Shown piece by piece: positions 34,566-43,434 of a stretch of 64,000 nt of DNA (the stretch's first letter is position 1; each line of letters begins with the position of its first letter). The notes beneath the pieces were generated by a model. That model was not told the DNA's origin and made no database searches. It saw only the letters and a program-made list of their open reading frames with translations. The stretch comes from Prochlorococcus marinus str. MIT 1214. GTDB lineage: Bacteria > Cyanobacteriota > Cyanobacteriia > PCC-6307 > Cyanobiaceae. A program made the translations under genes and the position numbers. The stretch lies in the NCBI RefSeq assembly GCF_027359355.1, contig NZ_CP114777.1:806001-870000 (forward strand), read 5' to 3'.

Positions 34566-35612
34566 ATGAAATCAATGCCTGTCACCCCTCCATCTGATAA
34601 TCGTATTGCTCAATTAATTGACGCAAATCTTGATCGCGCTAGAGAAGGCCTTCGAGTTATGGAAGATTGGTGCAGATTTGGTCTAAAAAGGAGTGATTTT
34701 TCGATTCAAATCAAAGATTGGAGGCAACAATTAGGAGTAAATCACCACAACATTTATCGAAAAGCAAGGCTTACATCCAACGACCCAGCCATGGGAGTTT
34801 CACATCCTTTCCAAAAAGTCAGATCAACCCCAGAAGCTTTATTTATTGCCAACTCATCCAGAGTTCAAGAAGCCCTAAGAGTAATAGAAGAATTTACTCG
34901 AATAACAGATCCGAAGCTTTGCGAAATAGCTACCAAAATTAGATACAAAGCTTATGAGATAGAGATAAAAGTTCTTAACGCGACAGAAGGTATAAATAGA
35001 AAGAAAACCTTAAAAGGTTGCTCCATATATTTAATAACAACAAATAGGAAAAACCTCGAAAGTATTGTTCTTCAGGCTCTAAAAGCTGGTGTAAAAATAG
35101 TTCAATATAGAGAAAAGTTTTTACATGACGATGAAAAGATTTCTCAGGCAAAATGTTTAGCCTCTCTTTGTAAAAAATTTAATTCACTTTTTATAGTCAA
35201 TGACCGTATAGATATAGCACTTGCTGTTGACGCCGATGGGGTTCATTTAGGACAAGAAGATATTCCAACAAAAATCGCTAGAGAGCTCCTAGGCAATGAA
35301 AAGATCATTGGCCGAAGTACACACTGCCTGAAAGACATAAAAAATGCCGAAGAGGAAGGCTGTGATTATATAGGCATAGGACCAATATTCCCCTCTGAAA
35401 CAAAAAAGAAACTAAATCCAATCGGAATTGACTCCCTTATTAAGGGATTAAGTGAAACACTTCTACCAGCTTTTGCTATTGGGGGAATCAATAGCTCAAA
35501 TATCAACAAATTAAACCAGATCAATAATCTACGCATAGCTGTTTCAGATGTAATCATTAATTCAAATGATCCTTATTCAAAAACTGGAGAGCTTCTCAAA
35601 TCACTAACATGA
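34566..35612 (+). CDS. thiE: Thiamine-phosphate synthase with N-terminal ThiD2-like domain
   Basis: ThiE couples the pyrimidine diphosphate and thiazole phosphate to thiamine phosphate. The 348-residue protein is longer than plain ThiE (about 210). Its first 135 residues (LIDANLDRAREGLRVMEDWC, NSSRVQEALRVIEEF) are the extra domain seen in cyanobacterial ThiE, related to ThiD2, a proposed HMP-phosphate kinase. The ThiE barrel follows: VQYREK, NDRIDIALAVDADGVHLGQE, IGRSTH, GIGPIFPSETK and AIGGINSSN. ATG 34566 is preceded by AAAGGATG; a second ATG is four codons downstream. It overlaps thiS by four bases. Confidence 0.93.
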   Translation: MKSMPVTPPSDNRIAQLIDANLDRAREGLRVMEDWCRFGLKRSDFSIQIKDWRQQLGVNHHNIYRKARLTSNDPAMGVSHPFQKVRSTPEALFIANSSRVQEALRVIEEFTRITDPKLCEIATKIRYKAYEIEIKVLNATEGINRKKTLKGCSIYLITTNRKNLESIVLQALKAGVKIVQYREKFLHDDEKISQAKCLASLCKKFNSLFIVNDRIDIALAVDADGVHLGQEDIPTKIARELLGNEKIIGRSTHCLKDIKNAEEEGCDYIGIGPIFPSETKKKLNPIGIDSLIKGLSETLLPAFAIGGINSSNINKLNQINNLRIAVSDVIINSNDPYSKTGELLKSLT

Positions 35613-35827
35613 AATTAAAAATTAACGGCGAAATTAAAACCATCGACCATTCTAATGAAGAATTTATTATGGAAGATCTACTTGAGCACTTAGGCTATAA
35701 ACCTCAATTAGTTGTAGTTGAGTTAAATGGTGAAATTATTAGCCCCACAGTTTGGATAAATACAAAAATAAAAAATGGCGATTGCCTAGAAGTCGTGACA
35801 ATTGTTGGTGGGGGTTCCTACAGTTAA
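35609..35827 (+). CDS. thiS: Sulfur carrier protein ThiS
   Basis: ThiS carries sulfur as a C-terminal thiocarboxylate for the thiazole of thiamine. The 72-residue protein has the ubiquitin-like pattern MKLKINGEIK, LLEHLGYKPQLVVVELNGEI and LEVVTIVGGG. It overlaps thiE in an ATGA arrangement, so the two are translationally coupled. The frame runs three residues (SYS) beyond the glycines. A free terminal Gly-Gly is needed for adenylation, so either the tail is removed or the last residues need checking. Confidence 0.88.
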   Translation: MKLKINGEIKTIDHSNEEFIMEDLLEHLGYKPQLVVVELNGEIISPTVWINTKIKNGDCLEVVTIVGGGSYS

Positions 35828-35846
35828 ATAATTCCAATAAAAATAA

Positions 35847-36812
35847 GTGTTCAAATTTACTTCCCTTAACTGGTCTAAAAGAAAAAGATTTTTTTCTTTT
35901 CTTGTGATTTCATCAATAATTTCATCTTTTTTATTTATTAATCCAAACCTTGCGTCAGCTGCCAGTGGAGGACGCATAGGTGGAGGGAGTTTTCAGGCAC
36001 CTTCTTCACCACGAAGCCAAAATTACGGAGGCTATGGAGGTAATAACTTTCGAGGCTATGGAAGTGGATACAGAGGCGGTGGTATTGGTTTTCCTTTCTT
36101 ATTACCAATATTTGGCTTTGGTGGTGGAGGAATTTTTGGTTTTTTAATACTTATGTCAATTGTTGGTGTGATTGTTAATTCATTTAAAAACTCTTCAAAT
36201 TTTTCCAATTCAAGCAATAACTCAATAGTTTCTCAATCAACAAACCCATCAAAAGTTTCTTTAATACAGTTTCAAATTGGCTTACTAGCAAGTGCAAAAG
36301 AAATTCAAGTGAAGCTTAGAGAGCTTGCTTCCTCTTCAAATACCTCAACTTCATCTGGTCTTCAAAGAGTTCTTCAAGACACAACACTCGCTTTACTAAG
36401 GAAGCCTGAATTATGGGTCTATTCAAATATAGAAACAGGCTCTGTTCCTTTTGCCTCCGCAGAATCAACATTTAATCGAATCTCAATAACTGAAAGAAGC
36501 AAATTAAAAGCTGAACTCACATCAAACTATTCCGGTCAAATATCTACATCAACAAATAATGAATCAAATCCTGGTGAATCAGATTCAACAAATGAATACA
36601 TCGCGGTTACGATTTTAGTCGCGATAAAAAAGGATTTAAGACTAAACAACTCCGCAAATAACGAACAAATCACAGAGTCATTAAGACTCTTAGGATCAAT
36701 ATCATCAAACGACCTAATCGCGTTAGAAGTTATCTGGCAGCCTGACGGAGAAGGAGAGACTTTGAGAGAGGAAGAGCTAATAACTCAGTACCCAAATCTT
36801 AAACATTTATAA
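35847..36812 (+). CDS. DUF1517-family membrane protein
   Basis: The 321-residue protein starts at GTG 35847. A signal or anchor segment (FFSFLVISSIISSFLFINP, near residues 15-35) is followed by a Gly/Ser/Tyr-rich stretch (GGRIGGGSFQAPSSP, NYGGYGGNNFRGYGSGYRGG), a second membrane segment (GGIFGFLILMSIVGVIVNSF) and a soluble domain of about 190 residues containing QFQIGLLASAKEIQVKLREL and LLRKPELWVYSN. This layout fits the DUF1517 family found in cyanobacteria and plastids, of unknown function. It follows thiS by 19 bases. Confidence 0.8.
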   Translation: MFKFTSLNWSKRKRFFSFLVISSIISSFLFINPNLASAASGGRIGGGSFQAPSSPRSQNYGGYGGNNFRGYGSGYRGGGIGFPFLLPIFGFGGGGIFGFLILMSIVGVIVNSFKNSSNFSNSSNNSIVSQSTNPSKVSLIQFQIGLLASAKEIQVKLRELASSSNTSTSSGLQRVLQDTTLALLRKPELWVYSNIETGSVPFASAESTFNRISITERSKLKAELTSNYSGQISTSTNNESNPGESDSTNEYIAVTILVAIKKDLRLNNSANNEQITESLRLLGSISSNDLIALEVIWQPDGEGETLREEELITQYPNLKHL

Positions 36813-36940
36813 ATTCAGTGTCCTTGGTAACCAAAAACCTAATTTCTTTATATTTTTTTCATCTTATTTACGTAAAGAAGAGTCAAAAAACATACAAATA
36901 ACAGTTAGCATTCCGTGACAGTTATTTATTCAGAATAGAA

Positions 36941-37108
36941 GTGTCGGCTTCTTCGCAACCAGAACCTCGTTCAATGAAATGGGAAAGCTCAGGAGAGCTA
37001 GCTCAAAGAGATTTATCAGAATTAGTCACTCGTCTGCTCGATGTTGAATCGAGCAACAATAGTGATGAACTAACAAGACTTGGTAGCAAACATAACGAAG
37101 TACCTTAA
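36941..37108 (+). CDS. Small hypothetical protein (55 aa)
   Basis: A GTG start at 36941 opens a 55-residue frame: VSASSQPEPRSMKWESSGEL, AQRDLSELVTRLLDVESSNN, then SDELTRLGSKHNEVP. The central helix is amphipathic and acidic, and the composition looks coding rather than random. No family is recognised. It is 128 bases downstream of the DUF1517 gene and 65 bases upstream of another small ORF on the same strand. Confidence 0.5.
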   Translation: MSASSQPEPRSMKWESSGELAQRDLSELVTRLLDVESSNNSDELTRLGSKHNEVP

Positions 37109-37173
37109 AACTATAAATACCCCCTTGCGCTGCTTGAGTTAATAGCTCAATTTAGGAGAAAGAAGAGATTTTA

Positions 37174-37311
37174 ATGAGGAGAAAAACTATTCAATGGATC
37201 AACACACCTGTTATTACTGAAGCAATTTTCCGTTATGAGAAAGGGCTATTACCTAATTCCATGAAATTGTGGTTAGAAGAGGTTTTAGAAATAAATTCAA
37301 GCAAAGATTAG
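37174..37311 (+). CDS. Small hypothetical protein (45 aa)
   Basis: ATG 37174, with AGGAGA about 15 bases upstream, opens a 45-residue frame: MRRKTIQWINTPVITEAIFR, YEKGLLPNSMKLWLEEVLEI, NSSKD. It reads like a small helical protein and ends overlapping the stop of the convergent larB by four bases. No family is recognised. With the 55-residue ORF before it, it may form a small unit. Confidence 0.5.
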   Translation: MRRKTIQWINTPVITEAIFRYEKGLLPNSMKLWLEEVLEINSSKD

Positions 37312-37955
37312 GCAAATAAAATTCTAATAGCAGCCATTGCGGCACCATAACCATTATCAATATTCACTACTAATAATCCTGGAGCACAACTTGCTAGCAT
37401 TCCTTCCATAGCCGTTTTGCCACCACCACTAATCCCATATCCAACTGAAACGGGAAGTCCAATAATGGGCTGAGGAATTAATCCAGCGAGTACCGTAGGC
37501 AAAGCTCCCTCCATGCCGGCACATGCAATAACTACTTTTGCTGATTTTATTTCTTCCAGCCGATCTAGAAGCCTGTGAAGTCCAGCGACACCAATATCAA
37601 TTAACAATTTAGTTTTTATTCCATGCAGATTCAAAGCTATTTCTGCTTCCGAGGCCACTCCTACATCACTTGTTCCTCCAGTCAAAATAATTACTTCTTC
37701 CTCGGAAGAAGTACATTCCTTAAACTTCCCCATAGTTAAACAACCAGATATTTCATGAAATTCTGCAGAAGGAAATTCAATTAAAAGTTTTTCTCCTTTT
37801 TCTTTTGAAAGTCTTGTCACCAAAGCAGTTTCAGATTCAAGTTGATATTTTTTCAATATTTCAGAAATTTGTTCAATTGTTTTATGCTGCCCCCATATAG
37901 CCTCAATTACACCTATTCGACTTCGTCTCTGAAAATCAATAATTGATTGATTCAT
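37308..37955 (-). CDS. larB: LarB-like pyridinium-3,5-bisthiocarboxylate pathway carboxylase
   Basis: LarB carboxylates and hydrolyses nicotinate adenine dinucleotide in making the nickel-pincer nucleotide cofactor. The 215-residue protein has the PurE-like C-terminal domain: VIILTGGTSDVGVASEAEIA, DIGVAGLHRLLDRLEEI, VIACAGMEGALPTVLAGL and PVSVGYGISGGGKTAMEGML, with VVNIDNGYGAAMAA near the end. These match LarB rather than housekeeping PurE, which is shorter and lacks the N-terminal region (RRSRIGVIEAIWGQHKTIEQ). The larC and larE partners are not in the window. It overlaps a small convergent ORF by four bases. Confidence 0.8.
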   Translation of the reverse strand: MNQSIIDFQRRSRIGVIEAIWGQHKTIEQISEILKKYQLESETALVTRLSKEKGEKLLIEFPSAEFHEISGCLTMGKFKECTSSEEEVIILTGGTSDVGVASEAEIALNLHGIKTKLLIDIGVAGLHRLLDRLEEIKSAKVVIACAGMEGALPTVLAGLIPQPIIGLPVSVGYGISGGGKTAMEGMLASCAPGLLVVNIDNGYGAAMAAIRILFA

Positions 37956-37957
37956 TT

Positions 37958-38413
37958 TTACTCTGGATTTAATTCCCCTTCAAAAATCAATGGGAAAGGA
38001 TTTCCACTGGTTTCTCCTGTTTCCTTTCTGGCAATCTTTTCGAAATTCTGCTGAACAAGATTTATTTCTGTCTGAGAAATGCTTTTCCAAACTGCTCTTG
38101 ACTCCCAACCAATCAATAAGGTCGCTTCCTCAACATTAGGATCCCAAAAAAGTTGGCGTCCTAAAAAACCATTTTGTTTCAACAACCATGGCTCCCAGCT
38201 TCCATGTTCGGCTTTTAACCAAGCATTTTTAAATTTTTTCGGGACATCAAGTTTAAGATGCTCAACAATAGATTCCTTTGGAAAATTCACTTTCAAAAAA
38301 GACTCAGCTTGAATATTTTTCACGTTTCCAAAAATAGTAGAAATAGTAATCAAACCAACAAATAAAAACCTAAATATTTTTTCAATAAAATTTTTATTTC
38401 TACTTGTTTTCAT
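37958..38413 (-). CDS. TIGR03792-family secreted protein
   Basis: The 151-residue protein has an N-terminal hydrophobic segment ([19 protein letters not shown]) that looks like a signal peptide ending near QAES. The mature part, with [49 protein letters not shown] and [14 protein letters not shown], fits the cyanobacterial TIGR03792 family, which resembles a dimeric alpha-beta barrel domain. Function is unknown. It overlaps the end of the trmD-ispF frame by 14 bases and is followed by larB after two bases, so all three are probably coupled. Confidence 0.75.
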   Translation of the reverse strand: MKTSRNKNFIEKIFRFLFVGLITISTIFGNVKNIQAESFLKVNFPKESIVEHLKLDVPKKFKNAWLKAEHGSWEPWLLKQNGFLGRQLFWDPNVEEATLLIGWESRAVWKSISQTEINLVQQNFEKIARKETGETSGNPFPLIFEGELNPE

Positions 38414-39626
38414 TTCTTTTCATCAAAACAACTGCATGACAACATATACCTTCCTCTCTCCCTTCAGCACCTAATTTCTCATTTGTAGTTGCTTTAACTC
38501 CTACATCATCGATATCAACTCCTATTTTCTTAGATATTTTCTCCTTCATCAGGTCAATATAAGGTTTTAATTTTGGCCTTTCAGCTACAACAACTGAATC
38601 AATATTTTGGATTTGCCAACCTTTCTTTTCAATTAATTCCACTACATGTTCAAGAAGAATCAAGCTATCTGCATTTTTCCATTTAGGGTCATCTGGAGGG
38701 AAATACTTTCCAATATCTCCCAAAGATAATGCCCCTAAAATGGCATCCATAATTGCATGAGTAAGAACATCTGCATCACTATGTCCATCAAGACCTAAAC
38801 CTTCAGGATGGTTTAACTTAATCCCTCCAAGTATCAAAGGGCGGTCAGGAACCAATCTGTGCATGTCATAACCGTTGCCTATTCGTAAGCTCACTTCAGT
38901 TTTCAATAATGAACCTCTTTTATCGAATGATAATTGGTCGAGCTTCCAAAGTTCGAACAAATCGGGTCTGCGGGACTGCGTTCTGATTTCTCTTTGCTTC
39001 TGCCTCCATTCTTTAATTAATTTATGGTTACCACTTAATAAGACATCAGGAACTTTCATACCTTTGAACTCTGAGGGTCGAGTGTATTGCGGATGTTCTA
39101 ATAGGAACTCATTATGACTTTCTTCGTCTAATGATTCGGCACTACCTAATGTTCCAGGCAAAAGACGAACTACTCCATTAATCAAAGTTATTGCAGGAAT
39201 TTCTCCACCTGTAAGAACAAAGTCTCCAATTGAAATTTCTTCATCAGCTAGAGTCCGAATCCTCTCATCAAACCCCTCATAGCTACCACATATCAATATG
39301 AGTTGATCTTCTTTTGACCACCTAAAAAAATCAGATTGGGATATTTTTCTCCCTTGTGGAGTCATCAACAGTACCTTTTTTTTATTGAGCTTTGGAATTT
39401 GATCAAATATCGAAAAATAAGGTTCTGGCTTCAAGACCATTCCAGCGCCCCCGCCATATGGTTCATCATCAACTTTTCGATAATTATCTATTGCATAGTC
39501 ACGAGGATTGTGTATATGAATTGATGCAATCTTCTCTTCAAATGCCTTTTTTATAAGTCCATGATTAAAAAAATTTTTAAATGCCTCTGGGAAAAGGCTT
39601 ACTACATCAAACCTCAATTTACTCAT
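38400..39626 (-). CDS. trmD-ispF: Fused frame: tRNA (m1G37) methyltransferase TrmD and IspF
   Basis: One open frame of 408 codons holds two normally separate enzymes. Residues 1-240 are TrmD, which methylates G37 of tRNA ([60 protein letters not shown]). Residues 245-408 are IspF, which makes MEcPP in the isoprenoid pathway ([71 protein letters not shown]). The linker [17 protein letters not shown] is short. A GTG at 38894 ([10 protein letters not shown]) is exactly where IspF usually starts, so independent initiation may coexist with or replace a true fusion. Confidence 0.9.
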   Translation of the reverse strand: MSKLRFDVVSLFPEAFKNFFNHGLIKKAFEEKIASIHIHNPRDYAIDNYRKVDDEPYGGGAGMVLKPEPYFSIFDQIPKLNKKKVLLMTPQGRKISQSDFFRWSKEDQLILICGSYEGFDERIRTLADEEISIGDFVLTGGEIPAITLINGVVRLLPGTLGSAESLDEESHNEFLLEHPQYTRPSEFKGMKVPDVLLSGNHKLIKEWRQKQREIRTQSRRPDLFELWKLDQLSFDKRGSLLKTEVSLRIGNGYDMHRLVPDRPLILGGIKLNHPEGLGLDGHSDADVLTHAIMDAILGALSLGDIGKYFPPDDPKWKNADSLILLEHVVELIEKKGWQIQNIDSVVVAERPKLKPYIDLMKEKISKKIGVDIDDVGVKATTNEKLGAEGREEGICCHAVVLMKRNENK

Positions 39627-39631
39627 ATGAA

Positions 39632-40573
39632 TTAGCTCCCTTCATAACCAAACTCATTAAGCCGAGAAGATTTACTTCTCCAGTCAGGAACAACTTTAAC
39701 AAACAATTCTAAATAGACATTTCCATTAATTAAAGTCTGAATTTGGAGTCTTGATTCCTGACCAATTTTCTTCAACATACTTCCACCTTTACCAATTAAA
39801 ATTCCTTTCTGACTTTTTTTCTCAACACAAATAGTTGCAAGAATTCCTGTTCTTGGACTCTCTTTAGATTTTTTTTTCGAGGGTATATCTTCAATTTTAT
39901 CAATAGAGACTGCAACACTATGAGGGACCTCTTCGCGTGTATTAATTAAGACTTGTTCTCTTATAAATTCAGCCATTAAAAACTTCTCAGGATGGTCACA
40001 AGTCATATGACTTGGATACAACTGAGGTCCCAAAGGTAGTTTTTCTTCTATTTCATTAATCAATTCATTACATCCCTGTCCTGTAAGAGCACTACAACAA
40101 AATACTGGCCAATTTGTTCCCTCAAAAAAATCTAAATATTCATTCTTCCTTTCTTTAAATTGACTCAACTGAACAAGATCCCATTTATTCAAGGCAACAA
40201 TCACTGGTATTTGTAAATTTCTAATCAAATTCAAAATGAATGCATCACCCCTACCTGGAGAATGATTGGCTTCAAAAATAACTAAAACTGCATCCACCTC
40301 TCCAATAGATTTCTTGGCACTCTGAACAAGTCTCTCACCTAATAAATGATGAGGTTTATGAATACCAGGAGTATCTACAAAAATAATCTGAGAATTTTTT
40401 TTAGTAAGTATTACTTTTAATCGATTTCTAGTGGTTTGAGCGATGGGTGATGTAATTGCTATTTTCTCACCAATAAATTTGTTGATGAAAGTTGATTTAC
40501 CAACATTGGGTCTACCTATTAATGCAATAAATCCTGACTTAAAATTCTCTTGATTTAAATCTCCCAAAGACAT
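39632..40573 (-). CDS. era: GTPase Era
   Basis: Era is a GTPase needed for maturation and assembly of the small ribosomal subunit. The 313-residue protein has [18 protein letters not shown] (G1), VDTPGIHKP (G3), ALNKWDLVQ (G4) and [13 protein letters not shown] (G5), then a KH domain near the C-terminus ([32 protein letters not shown]) that binds 16S rRNA. It is five bases upstream of the trmD-ispF frame on the same strand and divergent from the gene at 40624. Confidence 0.96.
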   Translation of the reverse strand: MSLGDLNQENFKSGFIALIGRPNVGKSTFINKFIGEKIAITSPIAQTTRNRLKVILTKKNSQIIFVDTPGIHKPHHLLGERLVQSAKKSIGEVDAVLVIFEANHSPGRGDAFILNLIRNLQIPVIVALNKWDLVQLSQFKERKNEYLDFFEGTNWPVFCCSALTGQGCNELINEIEEKLPLGPQLYPSHMTCDHPEKFLMAEFIREQVLINTREEVPHSVAVSIDKIEDIPSKKKSKESPRTGILATICVEKKSQKGILIGKGGSMLKKIGQESRLQIQTLINGNVYLELFVKVVPDWRSKSSRLNEFGYEGS

Positions 40574-40623
40574 TTTCTTTCCTACGATTATCTATAGCCT
40601 TACTCTAAAAGAGCAATAAAACC

Positions 40624-41136
40624 ATGAATGAACAGAAACCAAATTTTAAAGAGGCTATGCAAGCATCAATGATTTGGTGCAAAAGTTGGGAAAATGATGA
40701 AATAAGTGACGAAGTTATTTCTGATCGAATTGGCGAGCTTATTAAAACAGTAGAGGGTGCAAGAGGATTTTTTGTTGTAAGTCTCTCAATAGATTGCCCT
40801 TTAATGGATAGATTACCTGATGCATTAATTTTTCAATTTAGAAGTTCTGGAGAAATCGTTGTTGATTTAACCGTAAAGAATCTTGCCATGAGTTCAGCAA
40901 TGATAATTACACACCGAAGTAATAAAGATCCGCAGGAAATCCAATCACAGAGAATAAAAATTCGGTGTATTGAATTACTTAAGCTATTAGATTCGAATAA
41001 GGTAAAAAAACGTTTAGATGTTTTACTTGATGCAATAAAAGGGAATGGAACGGATTTGGAATTTCTTAATAAATGGGATTATAACGATGAACAAATCAAT
41101 GCAATATCAGAAAGTATTTATGAAGTTGCAACATAA
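40624..41136 (+). CDS. Conserved-looking hypothetical protein (170 aa)
   Basis: A soluble alpha/beta protein with no signal peptide or membrane segment. It starts MNEQKPNFKEAMQASMIWCK and contains SDRIGELIKTVEGARGFFVV, LPDALIFQFRSSGEIVVDLT and IRCIELLKLLDSNKVKKRLD. I do not recognise a characterised family; it resembles a cyanobacterial conserved protein found next to era. It is transcribed away from era and ends one base before a rho-independent terminator. Confidence 0.7.
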   Translation: MNEQKPNFKEAMQASMIWCKSWENDEISDEVISDRIGELIKTVEGARGFFVVSLSIDCPLMDRLPDALIFQFRSSGEIVVDLTVKNLAMSSAMIITHRSNKDPQEIQSQRIKIRCIELLKLLDSNKVKKRLDVLLDAIKGNGTDLEFLNKWDYNDEQINAISESIYEVAT

Positions 41137-41137
41137 A

Positions 41138-41159
41138 AAAAGAGCCTTACGGCTCTTTT
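41138..41159 (+). terminator. Bidirectional rho-independent terminator
   Basis: AAAAGAGCC at 41138-41146 pairs with GGCTCTTTT at 41151-41159 around TTAC, with A-runs before and T-runs after. It lies between convergent genes and can end transcription from both sides: the hypothetical gene on the plus strand and the BI-1 gene on the minus strand. Confidence 0.85.
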
Positions 41160-41186
41160 CTTTAATTTAAATTTAATTAATTAGTC

Positions 41187-41924
41187 TTAATCTCTTCTAC
41201 CACCACCTTGCAGAGCAATAATCAAACGAAGAACAAAAACAAATAAGTTGATATAAGTTAGGTACATTCCTAATGCACCTGCTAAATACTGTTCATCGTT
41301 GTACCTTCTTGGCATAGTGTAAAAATCTACAAAAGACATAGCAACAAAAAGTACAGTTCCAAAGCCAGCAATCATTAACTCAAAGCCACTGCCTCCAAAC
41401 ATTCCTGGAGCAAATAATCCACCAATGAACTGGAAAACCATTGCAATAATAAGACCAAGCAATCCAAGACCAACTGCGCCTTGCAAAGCTTGACCGACGT
41501 TATCACTCATTTTTCTGCCTACAGAAGATGCAATCACAAAGGTGATTCCTGTAGCAAATACAGCTGTTCCTATGGCTCCCATTCCTGCTACTTGAATTGC
41601 TAAACCAACAATCCCACTTAACGTGAAACCAGTTAAAAGGCTGAATCCAGTTAATAGTGGAAGAGCTTTAGAATTATTTGCGTTGTTGGCAGCGCTGCTT
41701 GCCATAAAGAATAGAACTATTTCTGCAATAAATGCGACTATGAATAAAGGACCAAAAAGAGGATTGCTAGTTGCTTGTAAAGAAAGTCCGCCTAAAACGC
41801 CTAATCCAGTTAATGCCATTCCGCCGCCTACATAAGGCAAGGCTTTGTTAACTACATTTGGGCCAATAAGTGCACTTGATTGTGCTTCACGAATAGCTTG
41901 TTGAAAATTGCTGTTTGCTGGCAT
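41187..41924 (-). CDS. Bax inhibitor-1 (BI-1/YccA) family membrane protein
   Basis: The 245-residue protein is almost wholly membrane: about seven hydrophobic segments, including GGMALTGLGVLGGLSL, GPLFIVAFIAEIVLFFMASS, LLTGFTLSGIVGLAIQVAG, GLGLLGLIIAMVFQFIGGLF and YLTYINLFVFVLRLIIALQG. This matches bacterial BI-1 family proteins, some of which are pH-dependent calcium leak channels. The conserved C-terminal acidic pair is partly visible (DFYTMPRRYNDEQYL). It ends near a shared terminator and follows phoH on the same strand. Confidence 0.85.
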   Translation of the reverse strand: MPANSNFQQAIREAQSSALIGPNVVNKALPYVGGGMALTGLGVLGGLSLQATSNPLFGPLFIVAFIAEIVLFFMASSAANNANNSKALPLLTGFSLLTGFTLSGIVGLAIQVAGMGAIGTAVFATGITFVIASSVGRKMSDNVGQALQGAVGLGLLGLIIAMVFQFIGGLFAPGMFGGSGFELMIAGFGTVLFVAMSFVDFYTMPRRYNDEQYLAGALGMYLTYINLFVFVLRLIIALQGGGRRD

Positions 41925-41999
41925 AACGCACCAGGTAATTATTAATACCTATTTTGACACAAAAAAAATAAGACTTCATGAATGTGAATGCGGATGACC

Positions 42000-42977
42000 C
42001 TATCGTCTTTTTTTATCTAGCTCTGCGTAAGCCTCAACGACGCTTTGAACAAGTGGATGTCTTACTACATCTGCTGAGGTAAGCCTACAAACTGAAATCC
42101 CATCAACCTTTTCCAGTAAATCAGCTGCTTCAATCAATCCACTCATTTGTCCGAAAGGCAAGTCTACTTGAGTTACATCCCCAGTTACAACCATTCTTGA
42201 TCTTTCACCTAACCTGGTAAGAACCATTCTCATTTGTGCTTGAGTCGTATTTTGAGCTTCATCAAGTATCACAAAAGATTCTTCTAAAGTTCTGCCTCGC
42301 ATGTATGCCAAAGGAGCAACTTCAATTACGTTTTTTTCAATAAGTAAATTAGTTTTTTCTTGTCCTAGTAAAGAGTGTAGAGAATCATATAAAGGTCTCA
42401 GATAAGGATCTACCTTTTGCTGTAAGTCTCCTGGTAAAAAACCCAATCTCTCCCCAGCCTCAACTGCAGGTCTTGTCAGAATAATTTTCTCAATTTTTCT
42501 CTCAGTAAGCATTCGCACTGCAAAGAGAGTTGCTAAAAATGTTTTTCCTGTTCCTGCTGGGCCTAAAGCAAAAGTAAGATCACTTTTTTCCATAGCTTCC
42601 ACATAGAATTTTTGTCTAATTGTTCTTGGTCTTAAAAGATTTCCTCTTTGACTTCTAGCTAAAACTTTATTTGTTGATTTGGCGTGATCATTTTTTTTAC
42701 CATTATCCAATGCTTCAGCCGCGGCATGTAAATCTACGGCAGAGACAATTTGTCCCTCTTCCCAAATTGGTCTAACTAATTCAACAATTGCTGCAGCTCT
42801 CTCTAATTGATAAGAATTTCCTTTTATTTCGAGCTGCAATCCCCTTAATGCAAAAGCAGCACCAGTAAGGGTTCCCAATCTGTGAAGTGTTGACTGACCA
42901 GTCCCTGACAAAGCTGTAGCAGCATCGGAATCAGGCAGATCTATACAAAAGCGACCTTCAGTGGTTGCTTCAGACAT
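42000..42977 (-). CDS. phoH: PhoH-like ATPase
   Basis: PhoH family proteins are P-loop ATPases linked to RNA metabolism. The 325-residue protein has an N-terminal KH-like part (LHRLGTLTGAAFALRGLQLE) and the ATPase core: FALGPAGTGKTFLATLFAVR (Walker A), VEAGERLGFLPGDLQQKVDP, SFVILDEAQNTTQAQMRMVL (Walker B) and VVTGDVTQVDLP. It lies 37 bases after rpsP on the same strand, in the ffh-rpsP-phoH unit usual for this group. Confidence 0.93.
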   Translation of the reverse strand: MSEATTEGRFCIDLPDSDAATALSGTGQSTLHRLGTLTGAAFALRGLQLEIKGNSYQLERAAAIVELVRPIWEEGQIVSAVDLHAAAEALDNGKKNDHAKSTNKVLARSQRGNLLRPRTIRQKFYVEAMEKSDLTFALGPAGTGKTFLATLFAVRMLTERKIEKIILTRPAVEAGERLGFLPGDLQQKVDPYLRPLYDSLHSLLGQEKTNLLIEKNVIEVAPLAYMRGRTLEESFVILDEAQNTTQAQMRMVLTRLGERSRMVVTGDVTQVDLPFGQMSGLIEAADLLEKVDGISVCRLTSADVVRHPLVQSVVEAYAELDKKRR

Positions 42978-43014
42978 AAATTTTCTTGAAATTATTGATA
43001 TTCATCAAAACTTC

Positions 43015-43347
43015 TTATTCAGAAGTTTCCGATGCCGCTGCATCTTTTTTCTTTGCTGATCTTTCTTTTTCTTGTTTTTGCTTACCTAGAACTTCAGCAG
43101 GTCGAACTTTCTTTTCAAGGAGCCCTCCTTTTTCTAATAAAGTTCTTACTGCATCAGTAGGCTGCGCACCTTGTCCTAGTCGAGTTCTCAAAGCCTCTGT
43201 ATCTAACCTAGTTTCTTTGGTTCTTGGATTGTAAAAGCCTAATTCTTGTAGGGGGCGACCATCTCGCCTTGAAGTGCTATTACAGGCAACTAGACGAAAG
43301 CTGGATTCACGTTTTTTACCAAACCGCTTGAGGCGGAGCTTGATCAT
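43015..43347 (-). CDS. rpsP: Ribosomal protein bS16
   Basis: A small basic 30S subunit protein. The first 80 residues match bS16: [40 protein letters not shown] and [20 protein letters not shown]. The last 30 residues are a Lys/Glu/Ala-rich tail ([18 protein letters not shown] region) common in marine cyanobacteria. It is between ffh and phoH on the minus strand. Confidence 0.96.
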   Translation of the reverse strand: MIKLRLKRFGKKRESSFRLVACNSTSRRDGRPLQELGFYNPRTKETRLDTEALRTRLGQGAQPTDAVRTLLEKGGLLEKKVRPAEVLGKQKQEKERSAKKKDAAASETSE

Positions 43348-43434
43348 CTTCGATTTATTTGTAAGTGGATTGAACTCATAAGTTCTTCACAGTAATAATA
43401 CTCCACAGATGATTAATTTAGCTTTTTGTTATTT

